A stretch of DNA of 23,921 nucleotides from Euplotes cf. woodruffi 2 WChen-2021 (GCA_021441665.1 JAGYYN010003858.1:1-23921); one strand, 5' to 3'. Shown: positions 1 to 10,309, numbered from the stretch's first letter. The notes: generated by a model from the sequence alone, not told the origin. A program made the numbers and translations.

Positions 1-2768
1 TGACCAATATCGGAGTTCAAAATTCCAGATAACAAGAAAGTACTCAAACTGGCACAGAAAGTCAACCTGAGAAAGACTACTTCCGCGACAATCAAGAAAC
101 ACGGTAAGTATTGAACATTTTGTGTTGTACTGATAGTGAGGCTGCAAACTGAGCTTATTTTTCCTCCTTGGTTAATATCTTTGTTCTTCTATCGTTTCTT
201 ACGGAGAGAAATATATTTACCATATTTAACCAATAAGAATGACAAAAACCTTTGTAATAAGTCTGTGTAAATCAGTGAAGCTTTGCCTAAATTTATTTGC
301 CAAAGTTAAAGTGTCAAAAGTGCTTACTCAAATTTAATCCTTTAACACTGCGAGTTTTCTGAGCTAATTGAGCAATTTTTAGCTTCGATTCCATATTTGT
401 ATTAAAATCTTTAATTTTAGAGTCTACTGCCTAAAATGCCTGACTGCACACAACAACTCACGATTTTGATACTACTGAGGCCAAATCTACTTTGAAGAAG
501 ACAACGAGCTCAACAACGATGGCAAAGCCTGGATCTGCTGAGACGATTGCAGTAAATGGGTAAGTATTCAACTTCATTAAATATCAATTTTGATGAAAAA
601 CTAGCCATATAGAATCATATTTTAACAGAAATCTATAAATTGCCAGAAAAGTTGCTTCTTCATTTTTACATACCGAATTCGAGATAAATTTTAGCTTTAT
701 AAATTATTTTGTTTTATTATTGCCAGATCTAAAGCATCATTTTATGTTATTATTTAGGTTCATTGTTGATATTAGTAGTAAATAACCTCACTTATTGGAG
801 TCTTCTCAGATGTTAAAATATTGTTGAATTTGCTATTTCTCAGCCTGAAAATGAATGATCTATTTATGTCTAATTTTTAGTAATCAACATCACATGTTTT
901 AGCTATATCATCACACCTGCACTATTTCAGTTGTACTTCTTCTAAAGACCTTCAGATTGGAGTTTACTTCACAGTATAAAATTGCATATTTATTTTTTAG
1001 CTAATCACAGATTAGCAGTGTGTAAAAGAATCAACTCTTATTATGGTGTTTAATCGATTGAATATGAGTACATTTTCTAATCAGTGCCAAGGGTTATATC
1101 AATTATTAATTTGCGATGTCAAGAAAATTCTCACAGCATTTGGACATAAGTTCTTCAACAATATAGCTTTCTTAGATTAAATGTTTCGACTTATGAAGAT
1201 TTTTAAAGCATTCTTTCGCGCTAACTACAGCTAAAGATAGAAAAGTGAGTCTGACTTACTGCTGAAACCAAAATATCTGTGATAATGCGTCTACATGTGT
1301 CAGCTTAAACAATATCAATAGTTTACTCACAAAGTTCTCAAAAATCACATATCGCGTATGATTTTATAGCTTTAATCAGAAAGAAAAATAATATTTTACT
1401 ATTTTTAACTTTAATATCTTCTCAAAGCGATTTACCAGTAAAATTTTAGTATTAAGGCTCAGAATTTCTATATTTATCTAACATAAATTGTTGATTAAAG
1501 CAAGGAATCAAAACATATTTTGTTTTGATCTGAACTATGGAGTCTATGTTCAAGTAAATCTTCTTGCAAACTGGTAACTCATAGTGCTTTCCTGTCATAA
1601 CTCCACTTTGACTTTCGCTAATTCTGATTATATAGATACATCTTGACTGCGATATTCTTGTTGGCAAGAATATGGAGCTCAAAAAGAATTTCAATAACGA
1701 AGAATTCAGATATTCTTGTCCAGAATGTAGAGTAAACACAAAACCTAAGAATAAAAGATCCTCAAAAGATTCTCGAAAGAGGTCAGCCTACGCAAGCAGA
1801 GGAAAATCTGGCTCAAAGCAGGACTTTTACGAAGAAAACTCAAATACAAATTCAATCAATAAAAACCGTGACTCCAACTTACACATGACTGAAGGAGATC
1901 ACAATTACGCTGGGGATTCTCAGATGGACGATGTCAATCATAGATGCTCTGAAATTTACAATTCTGACAGTGAGAAAAGAGACTCTGATATGGAGGCAGA
2001 TAGTAATGTTCACAATGGTGGATACAGTAAGTTTGATCTTCACGCCTTTGTATACTTATCCCCCTTTGGTTCAAACATCGTCAAAATTTAGCTTAAATTT
2101 CCTTTGTTTGGATGCAAAATTCGTTGGGGTTAATTTTATCTGGTAAATTAAAAATCGATGAATTCCTAATTTCGATCGCGTAATAAATTTGTCAGATATT
2201 TTTACTTTCTAGATCATCTGTAATCTCAGTTACGCCAATTATCGCATGGATTGTTATTTTTAGCGTTTCCTAGCTAATAATTTACTTAGGCCAAAATGGA
2301 AGAAATGCAAGAGCCCAAAGGAAGAACAAACAGCTCAAAAGAAGAAATGCGCAGGACAGAGCGAAGAACAACAAGAGAAGCCACGAAGAAATGAGTTCAC
2401 AGGACTCTTACGAATACATCTCCGTCCAAGAGATGACTTACCACCGCAGCCTGAAGCTTTCGAAGGAAAGAGAGGATTTGATTGAGCAAAGAACTTTATT
2501 TTCCAAAGTTTATGCAACAATCAAAGCACACGACCGGGGTCAACAAGACGTTGAGTTTTTGATCAGCAAAATACTGAACAGCTGAATGTCTGACTGCGAT
2601 AACCAGTCAAGCAGTCCTTTAAAGGATTCCTATCATCAACGCAGAGGAAATGCCGACGCCTCATCACTAAAGGCAACTGGCAATGGGAATAAGTCGCATA
2701 ACGAGACTGAATACTTGAGAAGACTGAGGACCAGACGGAGCAGAAGACAGGATGAGGCTCAGTACTAA
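1..2768 (+). CDS. PHD-finger protein, 3' part (4 exons, 5' end outside window)
   Basis: Model: exons <1-103, 423-559, 1636-2026, 2290-2768 (TAA), phase-consistent, about 369 residues, 5' end missing. Read with TGA as Cys, exons 2 and 3 together form a C4HC3 PHD finger: FCYYCG, then WICCDDCSKW, then IHLDCD across the splice, then YSCPECR. TGA codons at 467-469 and 476-478 supply the first two zinc ligands; others lie at 539-541 and 2583-2585. A further CLKC pair precedes the finger, a layout like the PHD fingers of KMT2/trithorax-type proteins. Such fingers usually bind histone H3 tails, so a nuclear chromatin role is likely by family. The C-terminal half is basic and S/N/E-rich with no other domain. 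Introns of 319, 1076 and 263 nt begin GTAAGT, GTAAGT and GTAAGT-like and end AG, far longer than introns elsewhere here. The partner domains upstream are unknown. Confidence 0.9.
560..1635 (+). other. Long intron of the PHD gene (1076 nt), possible IES host
   Basis: It starts GTAAGTATT directly after the Trp codon of the PHD core and ends TTATATAG just before the exon that supplies the His and the last three Cys ligands, so removal is required for a complete finger. The interior is AT-rich with stops in all frames and no coding exon that I can support. Euplotes introns are usually short, so this one may hold one or more TA-bounded internal eliminated sequences. I could not fix any TA boundaries; TATAGC, the start of the E. 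crassus IES terminal consensus, occurs near 1165 and 1367 but is expected by chance. Confidence 0.6.
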
Positions 2769-3355
2769 TCCATTTCATTTAATTTCGTGTTCTTCAAAGC
2801 CAGATTGTTAAGAGCTAAATAAATTTAAACTAAAGTTATTGTTAGCCAGTTCTCATAGTTCGACTTAACTTACTTGTTTCAAGCGAAAATATTTAAATCT
2901 CGCAAAGGGAATAGTATTGAACATATAATAAATACAGCAAATATTCTTTTGGGATAGTAAAAAATATTTAATTCATTGTTTTTTTTGTTCTTCACAAAAT
3001 AAAAGAAAATAAAAATCGTTATTTAATTTATATAGAAATCAACAGGTTTAGATAATATATAAATACTTAAAATTAATATGAGTGCTAATAAATTATCGTT
3101 AAGATATGAGAAGATAGTGCTTAAGGTAGATATTAGTTTTTACTTAAGGTCTTTAGTATTTTGGAAGGATATTTTGGTATATTTTAAATCATGGTATATA
3201 ATTGAAGTTTAAATATTTAATCAAGAGTTATTATTAATCAAAAAATTAATCATAACTTGAATTTAACATTTTAATATTCAAGTTAAATTTTATACTTTTA
3301 AATTAAAAATAATAGTTAATAATATATTTTTAACAACTTTTATTGACAATGATCT
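2769..3355. other. AT-rich intergenic spacer between convergent genes
   Basis: This 587-nt stretch lies between the stop codons of the PHD gene (+) and the hydrolase gene (-), so it holds both 3' ends. It is dominated by A/T runs and AATAAA-like strings (for example near 2817 and 2997). I see no open frame of note, no RNA gene and no terminal repeats. Confidence 0.7.
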
Positions 3356-4696
3356 TTAGAACTTAAGTCCATCTTTATAATGTTTTTCGAGATCCAAATC
3401 AAGTGTTTCCTTTCTATCGAAGAAGAAACTGACATCTTTATCACTGACGGCTTCGATAGCTTTATGTCTCCATTTTGGAGTATTGTCTTTGTCAATAAGC
3501 AATGCTCTGACTCCTTCATAGAACTCTCCGCATTCCATAAAAGCTTGTGAGATTCCGTATTCCATCTTAAAAACTTCGTCTAGTCCCATACTCTGTCCTC
3601 TTTTAATTTGTTCGGTGACAACTGCGCAGCTGATCGGTGAGTACTTGGCAATCTGAGCGAGAGCTTTCTGGGCCACAGTGGAATCAAGATCAATCTTGTG
3701 GCCGTTGGCTACGCTTTCAAGTCTCTTTTTGATATCGTGGATTGAGTCTGGCTGGAAGCAGTAGTCAAATGTTCTGCATCCTCTTCTAATTATTGTATCT
3801 TCGTCAACTTCCTTGGGGTCTTCATCAGTCTTGCATATGGTGCACTTTTTGTTGTGCAGAAGACAATGTCCTTCTCTGTGCAAGTGAATCGAATGAGAAG
3901 AATGCTCGTGGCCATCTGAGAGGTGATCAGAATGCTTATCAACTATTTTCTTTATATCTTCAAACGTCGAGTCTTTTGTAGTGTTCTTTATCACGTCTTC
4001 GTAGAGGTCGTTCAGCTTTGCAGTTTCAATGTAATGTGTAGCGACACCCCAGTATATTAGATCTTTTCCCTTTAGCCTATGCCCTGTGATACCGAGATAA
4101 AGACCGTCGCTAATATTGTTATTTACTCGGGATAGGAAGTAGCTACCGCCTACATCAGTGAAGAATCCAATTCCAGTTTCTGGCATGGCAAACACTGTTT
4201 TCTCTGTTGCTATTCTAATCGGAGCATGGACTGAGATTCCGACTCCTCCTCCCATTACGATTCCATTCCATACAGATATTTGAATAGGGTCCATTTGAGT
4301 GAGGGCATAGTCAACGATGTATTCTTTTGCGAAGAAGTCTCTTGGCGTATTTGGGTTAATACCATTGACTCCTCCATTGTAAATGCTTTTGATGTCTCCT
4401 CCAGCACAGAATGCCTTCTCTCCAGTTCCCTTCATAAACACAACTCTCGGGCTACTGTTTGTGGTCTTCCAAGTTCTGAGTTGATTCCAGATGAGTTCAA
4501 TCATATCCATATCCAGCGAGTTGAGGACTTTCGGGTTGTTAAGGATGAACTCAAACGAGTGCTCTGAGTGATACTTCGACAGAACTTTCAGGTCCTTTGC
4601 GTCAGCGCAGCAGAAAGATCTCAGGCTCACTGCATTTAAGCTTGCAAGCTTGCGTAGCTTGTTAATTTTGGTCTGAATTGACAATCTCGAAAGCAT
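3356..4696 (-). CDS. HIBCH: 3-hydroxyisobutyryl-CoA hydrolase, mitochondrial
   Basis: A single uninterrupted exon encodes 446 residues with ATG at 4696 and TAA at 3356. The enzyme releases 3-hydroxyisobutyrate from its CoA ester in valine breakdown in mitochondria. The crotonase-fold landmarks are clear: GTGEKAFCAGGDI (about 90-102, oxyanion hole), MGGGVGIS (148-155), and MPETGIGFFTDVGGSYF (171-187), which carries the conserved Glu173 and Asp181 of the hydrolase branch. The C-terminal GVRALLIDKD...PKW block is also typical. The N-terminus (Arg/Lys/Ser/Leu, no acid for 30 residues) looks like a mitochondrial presequence. It is longer than the usual 380-390 residues, partly because of a His/Cys-rich insertion at about 255-290. 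No TGA codon or intron occurs. It is divergently arranged with the next gene, 94 nt between start codons. Confidence 0.97.
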   Translation of the reverse strand: MLSRLSIQTKINKLRKLASLNAVSLRSFCCADAKDLKVLSKYHSEHSFEFILNNPKVLNSLDMDMIELIWNQLRTWKTTNSSPRVVFMKGTGEKAFCAGGDIKSIYNGGVNGINPNTPRDFFAKEYIVDYALTQMDPIQISVWNGIVMGGGVGISVHAPIRIATEKTVFAMPETGIGFFTDVGGSYFLSRVNNNISDGLYLGITGHRLKGKDLIYWGVATHYIETAKLNDLYEDVIKNTTKDSTFEDIKKIVDKHSDHLSDGHEHSSHSIHLHREGHCLLHNKKCTICKTDEDPKEVDEDTIIRRGCRTFDYCFQPDSIHDIKKRLESVANGHKIDLDSTVAQKALAQIAKYSPISCAVVTEQIKRGQSMGLDEVFKMEYGISQAFMECGEFYEGVRALLIDKDNTPKWRHKAIEAVSDKDVSFFFDRKETLDLDLEKHYKDGLKF

Positions 4697-4790
4697 CTTT
4701 AATTATATTATTAAACTGAATCACTATTGATATGCACTCGTATTGCTTTTAGTAATAAAATACATAAAATTGATTTGTGATATAAATAAA
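4697..4790. promoter_or_regulatory. Short shared 5' region of two divergent genes
   Basis: Only 94 nt separate the ATG of the hydrolase (-) from the proposed ATG of the next gene (+), so both promoters must lie here or overlap coding DNA. The segment is AT-rich and contains TATAAATAAA just before the + start. No conserved promoter element can be assigned. Confidence 0.4.
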
Positions 4791-6736
4791 ATGAAAAATC
4801 TTACTAATATCAAAAACTACAAAATGATGAATGCAGTCCACGATGGCGATAGGGAAAAGGCATCAAGTCTTGTTCAAAACATCGGTATTGTGATATTTTG
4901 TATTCTATCATTTTTATTGATTCGTATCAGCAAAATTTTATCTTGAGCGAGTGAGATTCTTTGGCTGTTATAAAGGCAACTATTTATAATCAGCAGCATA
5001 GATAATAATCGGCTATGAAAGCAATTAGTTTTGATTAGCTAGTTAGTAGACTCACACAGATAAGTTCAGTATTTGAAAAGCTGTAGCTTTTAAAATCTAA
5101 AACTCTGCTATAATAGTAAGTTATAATAGTAAATTATAATAGTTTATTTGTGACGTAATAAAAATTTGATCTTAATGTATCCGAAAAGAATACAAGCTTT
5201 AGCAATTGGAATAAAATTAGCTACAAAACTGACTCTGATTTAGTGTTCAACAAGAAAGCAGCATTGAGTTCTACTATCAAACAGAAAGATGATAATGCAG
5301 TCACGCTTTTCACCAGTAAAGAAGAAATGTACAGGATGGGCCAGATTACTATCGAAGAGCTCAGAAGAGAGCAGAAGTAACGCCATTCTTAATAAGGTAA
5401 ATTATTTACCACTCGTCACGGCTATAAATACTTTATAGATTTTGGAAAGGATAAAATTCAAAGTTTTGGATAAAAATAGAAGTAACTCAACTCTTGAAAA
5501 TAATACAAGTCCTGCTGTTAAACCGATATTCAAATTAACTAGCGATTTTAACGATGGTAATCATGAAATTAATTTTTATTGTCGAAGTGGCTTAATTTTA
5601 TTTCCTCCAATCAATTATTTTGTGTTCAGTTAGTAATAGTTGATTTAATAAAACCAACGATTTGCATACAGCAAATTCAAAATTATCAAATACTGATAAA
5701 AATAAAATAATGCAAGGATTCAGAGGTCAAAGCCATATCGAATGGGTCGAGAAAATGAGATCTAAGCTTCAGCAAGAAAAACAAAAAGAAGAGACGAAAC
5801 TTAAAGATTATAATATCAGGAATAAATAGAGACTTAATCGAGGCTCTTGCTGAAGAAAAGTTTTCGCGATTGTAAGATCTACATCTAAATTGTAAAGAAA
5901 TCTTGATGAACCACCTGAAGTTGAACAAAGAAAAGCTAAAATAGTAAGCGGTTGTTAATAAACCTCACTAAAGTACATTTTATTACCAAATACCAATTTT
6001 AGGTAAAGAGGCTTAAAAAGTTAAATAAATTTACAAGTTCACTGAAATCCAGAAAAGAAGTATTTAAAAGTACAAGAGATATAATAACTAGTTCATCCGA
6101 ATCTCCTTTGAATCACACAAGCATTCCAGATAAAATGTGTGATGAGTCTATATTATCGTGGGCATTAAATCCGAGTCACATAATCGAGCAGGTCTGGAAG
6201 AAATACGATATCTCTAAATAAATCAGTTCTGCCGTTCTGCTCACGGACTCCCGAGAGAAACCAAGAAGCTGCAATTAGCATACTAAATATAGATGAAGAT
6301 AAGCACTATTGCAAAAGCATCCCAACTGCCAATACGCAAAGTACGATATTTCAACGGAATCAATTTGCATATTGTGATAGTCAACTTAGCAAAGAGCTTA
6401 AAATTCTTGCGATTATTTATTTGAAGATCTTGATTTGCAACTGTCGAAATTGTTACTGATATAGGCTGAATCAAACTGGAAGACTGAAAGGAAAATAAAC
6501 ATAAACTGAATAAATCTCAATTGCGAGGTGTGCATAGAAATGAAGCGAAAAGTGTTGAGTCCACTTACTTGTCTTAAAGTCGACAGGGCAGAATACTGAT
6601 AACAGCGAGAGGAAGCATCCACCGATTAAGACAACAATTAGCTACATTGACAGCCTTAAGATTAGAGGCAAGCACAGGTTTTGGTGTTTGTTAATTGAAC
6701 TTCAAAAAACTAATCTTCAGTCAATTAATTATTTAA
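4791..6736 (+). CDS. Unknown N/K/S-rich protein with in-frame frameshift sites
   Basis: I do not recognise this protein. Proposed exons: 4791-4884, 5244-5396, 5439-5556, 5630-5871, 5898-5943, 6003-6340, then a less certain tail (about 6390-6527, 6587-6677, 6721-6736 TAA). Codon phase matches across each junction; introns of 26 nt (5872-5897) and 42 nt (5397-5438) are typical here. Reading continues across AAA-TAG at 5824-5829 and AAA-TAA at 6216-6221 by a +1 step, giving long hydrophilic open frames on both sides. A third stop, AAG-TAA at 5375-5380, is unresolved: a +1 step, or a 71-nt intron (GTAACG to AAAG at about 5377-5447), or a real end. A charged helical stretch (EKMRSKLQQEKQKEE) sits in exon 4. 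The part after 6340 has competing frames. Confidence 0.55.
5824..5829 (+). other. Candidate +1 frameshift site AAA-TAG
   Basis: The frame entering (65 codons from 5630) ends in AAT AAA TAG; skipping the T gives AGA GAC TTA ATC GAG, an acidic/basic coding frame that runs into a phase-matched 26-nt intron. No GT donor lies nearby to offer a splice instead. Confidence 0.65.
6216..6221 (+). other. Candidate +1 frameshift site AAA-TAA
   Basis: Seventy-one codons from 6003 end in TCT AAA TAA; the +1 frame (AAA TCA GTT CTG) stays open for at least 40 further codons to a possible intron donor at 6341. Confidence 0.65.
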
Positions 6737-6854
6737 GTTATGATAGTACAATCCCAAAATAAATCTGTTTATTTTTGACGTGTAAATAAATTATCGTTGT
6801 ATTTTTCCTGTTTATTTAGTGTTAAATAAAAAAACTCCAATTAGATAATTTATA

Positions 6855-7970
6855 ATGCACTTTCTTTTTGTATCCACATAAAAGTACAAATAGCGAATAT
6901 ACAAACTGCTATTAGATACGTTCAAGTTTTAATCTCTGAATAACTGAATTTAGGTAATATTTCACTGACAGAGGCGAATACTCCTCAGAGAATGGTAACA
7001 ATATTTACTGACAGAATAGAGATCGGTAAAGAAAACCAAGCTCAAGTAATTTGAATTGCAAGTTTAGCAACAAAAATCGGTAAATGGAATAGGAGTTTGC
7101 TTATTTTTAAGCGAGATCTTTTGAGTTTTATATAGATTAAAAATATGAATAATATTTTTATTTAGCATTAAACTCAAAGCAAAGCATGTGAGGGAAAGCA
7201 CAACTCCGTCAATTAGAAGCACTGTGATATCACACCCAAACATTATTTCTGGGAGGAGATCGTCAGCAATTGTGTTCGATTCTAATAATGTAAATAAAAA
7301 GAAAGAAAAATGACTTAAAATTATCGATGCTGTAAATAAGTAAAGCAAGCTTAATTTATTTTTAGATACAAAAAGAGCCCAGGTACATATTATTAGCGAT
7401 AAAAGATTTTTCAGTTATTTCGATATATGGAGAAGAGAAATCATAATAATTTTTGACAAATTTTAATTCTTATGATTAGCTAAATACGAAGAGAATGAAA
7501 TCATGTTGAAAATGAGGGAAATAAACAAAGGTAGGATATAGGCTTAAACTTAATAGCCTACGCTAATATGCATTCCAGAACAATACATGACCTCAAAAAT
7601 GTAAGCAGTTTCAAATGTATTTAAGTTAGACTACTATTCCATATCACAGAGTTTTATTTAAAACAATTTTAATGGAATTGTATAAACTAAAGAATTACTC
7701 TTAGCTTAAATAAAACTAACTCAATTAGGCGGCAATATTCAGAGCAGAATTATCACTAAACCAAAATTTTACAGACACAGATGAATTCATAGATAACAGC
7801 TACGGACAGAAAGAATACTTCTCCTACATTCTTGGCTACTGTAATCCCATATATAACGCATTCATATAGCATTAAACGAGCAGCCAAGTTACATGGAGAC
7901 ACATAAAAAGCAAATAATCGACAATCTTACATTCAAAAACCGAGGCAACCAATCATCCAAGCCAACCTAA
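6855..7970 (+). CDS. Unknown protein with many tiny introns
   Basis: No known family. Proposed exons: 6855-6869, 6894-6919, 6972-6994, 7020-7045, 7068-7331, 7366-7382, 7415 onward, 7480-7530, 7557-7600, 7729-7840, 7870-7970 (TAA 7968-7970). The introns of 24, 52, 25, 22, 34, 32, 26, 128 and 29 nt all start GT, end AG and keep phase. Best-supported parts are 7166-7331 (includes SGRRSSAIVFDSNN) and 7729-7970 (DTDEFIDNSYGQKEYF, then QPSYMETHKKQ). A hydrophobic run at about 7075-7160 could be one membrane segment or an unrecognised intron. The join between 7415 and 7480 is unsolved: the frame meets TTT-TAA at 7461-7466 with no GT donor available, so the model may be two genes. Confidence 0.5.
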
Positions 7971-8256
7971 AATTAATCTGCATATCTTTATATCACCCCG
8001 TGTTATCTCCCCTATGGCCGTTGGTTCCATTTCCATCTTGCGGTGACCATCTTGTGCCCTGATAACAATCACTGATATGCCTGCAACCCGGAATCCATAA
8101 TAACTGTGGAAGCCCTGGACAGCTGGACAAGTCATAAACATCCAGACGGTAGTCACGCATATTGCATTTCAACTGCGATGAGTTGTGCTTGCAGCATAGT
8201 GGACATTGGTATTTGCGGATGCTTGTTGATAATAAATTATTTTATTAGCAGCCACT
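7971..8256. other. GC-rich block of unknown nature
   Basis: Between two + genes the sequence becomes clearly richer in G+C than anything else in the window, and this continues to about 8410, over the start of the next gene. One frame on each strand lacks TAA/TAG across most of it. The minus-strand frame 8324-7872 (150 codons, two TGA) begins with a signal-peptide-like run, but its last 99 nt lie antisense to the coding end of the upstream gene. The plus-strand frame is rich in His/Cys/Trp, unlike its neighbours. I recognise no tRNA, snRNA or SRP/RNase P motif. It could be an inserted or eliminated segment, or an RNA gene. Confidence 0.4.
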
Positions 8257-8784
8257 ATGGATAGCATACTTAAGACCGAGGCCAGTATTAGCCAACACCC
8301 AAAACAACACCAGTACGTCCTCATCGAAAAAATACCCGCGTGCTTTCGGATTCGCGATGATAGAGTTTGGTTCGAAGGCTGCTTTGGGAGCGTTTGGATA
8401 CTGCACTTTTTGTCTAGTTATTATTTATGAATTTGAGTTGTTTTTAGATGCAAATCAGATGAGGTTAATGAAGGAGAGGAAGGCTGAAGTAGTGAAAACA
8501 AAATGAAAAAGACAGACAGCCTTGGATTGACTCTTGGGTCGATTGAAACACAAGATACTAAAGGCAATGAGAAAGAATCGAAAGGACAGAAGGCGAAAAA
8601 GAACGTCTGCTTTAAAGACGACACTAATTTCTTTGCTATTGACCAGATCAGAAGAAATGAAATGGAGGTACCTTTGAATAAAAATAAGTATGAAGCAACT
8701 CCAAGATACTTGAAGGAATTCAGAACTCCAAACCCGAAAAAGTCGAGTAATAAAATAATTATTTGAAAAAAGCTTAAATCATAA
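8257..8784 (+). CDS. Unknown hydrophilic protein
   Basis: From ATG 8257 a frame using TGA as Cys stays open to TAA at 8782-8784 (175 residues, TGA at 8485-8487 and 8764-8766 among others). The second half, from about 8449, is convincing: acidic, then K/N/T-rich (MKKTDSLGLTLGSIETQDTK, later PRYLKEFRTPNPKK). The middle (about 8314-8447) is GC-rich and hydrophobic and may be a 134-nt intron, GTACGT to TTTTTAG, which would join in phase (2 plus 1). No domain recognised. The start codon is uncertain because the first exon lies in the compositionally odd block. Confidence 0.55.
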
Positions 8785-9207
8785 AATTTAGATAATAGAT
8801 TTTTTATTAACAAAATCATGCTCTGAAACCAAACAAAAACGAAAGATTACTTAAAATCAAATGATGTAAGAATTTAGAATATTCATGACTTGATCATATA
8901 AATTCTTCAATACTGTAATTATTAAGAGTTCAAATATTACTTACTTTTCTAAAAAATTCGAAAGCTAGTTATAATTTTAATATCTATCTTTAATAAGTTA
9001 TTAAAAATAAAAGATCATCAAGATAAGTTATTAATACATTCAATTAATAAATTTCAGCTTACACTTTTCCTCTGTGTTTCTTTTTTAAGATTTTTATTCA
9101 TAAAAATAACTACAATTACAGCATAAATATCGCTGATTATCTTCTATCAGTGAAAATATTCTCTACCAATTCTAAACGATTTTAAGCAGCTTTAAGTCTG
9201 TTTGTAT
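8785..9207. other. AT-rich spacer
   Basis: I see no open frame, RNA gene or repeat. It contains AATAAA-like strings near 9007 and 9045 and probably carries the 3' end of the upstream gene and the 5' end of the next. Confidence 0.6.
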
Positions 9208-9525
9208 GTCAAATAATTTTTTACAAACGTAAACATTTCAATATAGAAAAAGAATTACTGAAGCTACATTAACCCTTGACTCACTCCAAATTTCGAATCC
9301 AAGCGAAAGCTAAAAAGAACTGCTTATGAATATGAAAATGTTGTTCGGTCCAACTGATTTACTAATTTGTTCTCTGACCTTCAGTCCAACTGCAAACGGC
9401 AAAAGTTAACTGACGATATCAGCTTCAGCGACCTTGAGTTTACAAATATCAATGAGTTTAGTAAAATTAGTAAGACTACTTTCGATGACTGTGAAAGCAG
9501 TACTTCACAAATTTTGATGTTTTAA
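9208..9525 (+). CDS. Unknown small protein; 5' part unresolved
   Basis: The frame from about 9305 to TAA 9523-9525 is open and coding-like with one TGA (RTAYEYENVVRSNC, then KLTDDISFSDLEFTNIN, ending TSQILMF). Upstream, three frames are plausible between ATG 9208 and 9305, and none joins cleanly without either a stop-associated shift (ACG-TAA at about 9230, CAT-TAA near 9268) or an 18-nt intron. I therefore support only the last 70 codons. No family recognised. Confidence 0.45.
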
Positions 9526-9620
9526 ATGTAAATAATTAAAAATCTTCGATTTTTGAGTTTTAAAATAACAAAAATTTAGTGATTAGGTTCAAATTCATTT
9601 CATAAACAATAACGACTTAA

Positions 9621-9933
9621 TATTACTTTTTAATTACCTCAGAATGAAATTCATATCTTCCCTTTGGTTCAACTTTATTTACGGTTAATTATAGAAACTC
9701 CGGTATTAAGAAAACGAGCACTGAGTGATTCAAAATCAATTTTCAGCTATCCGCAGCTCAAGCGAAACACCACAAAGTTCATCATTGCTCAGCACGAAAG
9801 CAGAGACGTTGAGCGCCCAAGTCCCTGCGGCTGTGAATCTCAGCTAAAATCAAATGAAAACGAATCAGAGCTATCTGATCCTTCTGAATCCTGAGCATCA
9901 ATGGTGGGTCTCGTCAGCGCAGACATATTCTAG
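9621..9933 (+). CDS. Unknown small protein, 3' exons
   Basis: A 28-nt intron (9667-9694, GTTCAA to TTATAG) joins an upstream exon ending YLPF in phase with a 239-nt exon that runs to TAG at 9931-9933. The exon contains TPVLRKRALSDSKS, a Cys pair (CGCES) and an acidic Ser-rich tail; TGA at 9892-9894 reads as Cys. The 5' end and start codon were not found. No family recognised. Confidence 0.5.
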
Positions 9934-10309
9934 TCCTATTACCTGCCTTCGTTTATTACTTAAAATTTGCCATGATTTCGCTTACCATAAAATTTCGTTA
10001 ATTTTGATATCCCGCAAATATAATATTTTTGAATAATGAATCCAAAAGTGAAGAATACTCGGTGCGTTGCTGTAAACTCACTTCACTTGTCAATATGACT
10101 TTTGGATTACCCAAATATCGATTTATGGTATGAGTAAATAACCAAATCGCACATTATATTATTGAGGAGAAATAGCAATCCTTATATGCTTGTGGGAACG
10201 AGGTTTGATAACAAAGCTATTAATTTGGAGCTAAACTTAGCCTATTACTCACTTCAATCTTATTAATAATATTGCCGGATTGGCGAAATAATTACTCTCA
10301 ATAGTGAGT
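9934..10309. other. Spacer between convergent genes with an inverted repeat
   Basis: No coding frame is supported here. The segment lies between the stop of the 9.6 kb gene (+) and that of the 10.3 kb gene (-) and contains the inverted repeat at 10039-10108. Confidence 0.5.
10039..10108. repeat. 11-bp perfect inverted repeat, possible hairpin
   Basis: AATCCAAAAGT (10039-10049) is matched by its exact reverse complement ACTTTTGGATT (10098-10108). Nested inside, AAGTGAAG (10046-10053) can instead pair with CTTCACTT (10081-10088). The two pairings compete. It lies near the 3' ends of two convergent genes. Confidence 0.6.

Noticed and set aside
2911-2926. ATTGAA motif resembling the E. crassus chromosome breakage sequence
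   Set aside because: The TTGAA core occurs often by chance in AT-rich DNA; without mapped fragmentation sites it has no weight.
6490-6600. Minus-strand GTAAGT and TTTCCTTTCAG pair suggesting a minus gene
   Set aside because: The signals are good, but the flanking plus-strand exons are purine-rich, phase-consistent and part of a longer gene. This remains the least certain part of that gene.
7064-7348. Minus-strand hydrophobic 94-codon ORF
   Set aside because: It is antisense to a Ser/Arg/Lys-rich plus exon flanked by good splice sites.
7872-8324. Minus-strand 150-codon ORF with signal-peptide-like start
   Set aside because: Its end lies antisense to the supported coding end of the 6.9-8.0 kb gene, and long open frames are expected by chance in GC-rich DNA. 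Kept only as part of the GC-rich island finding.
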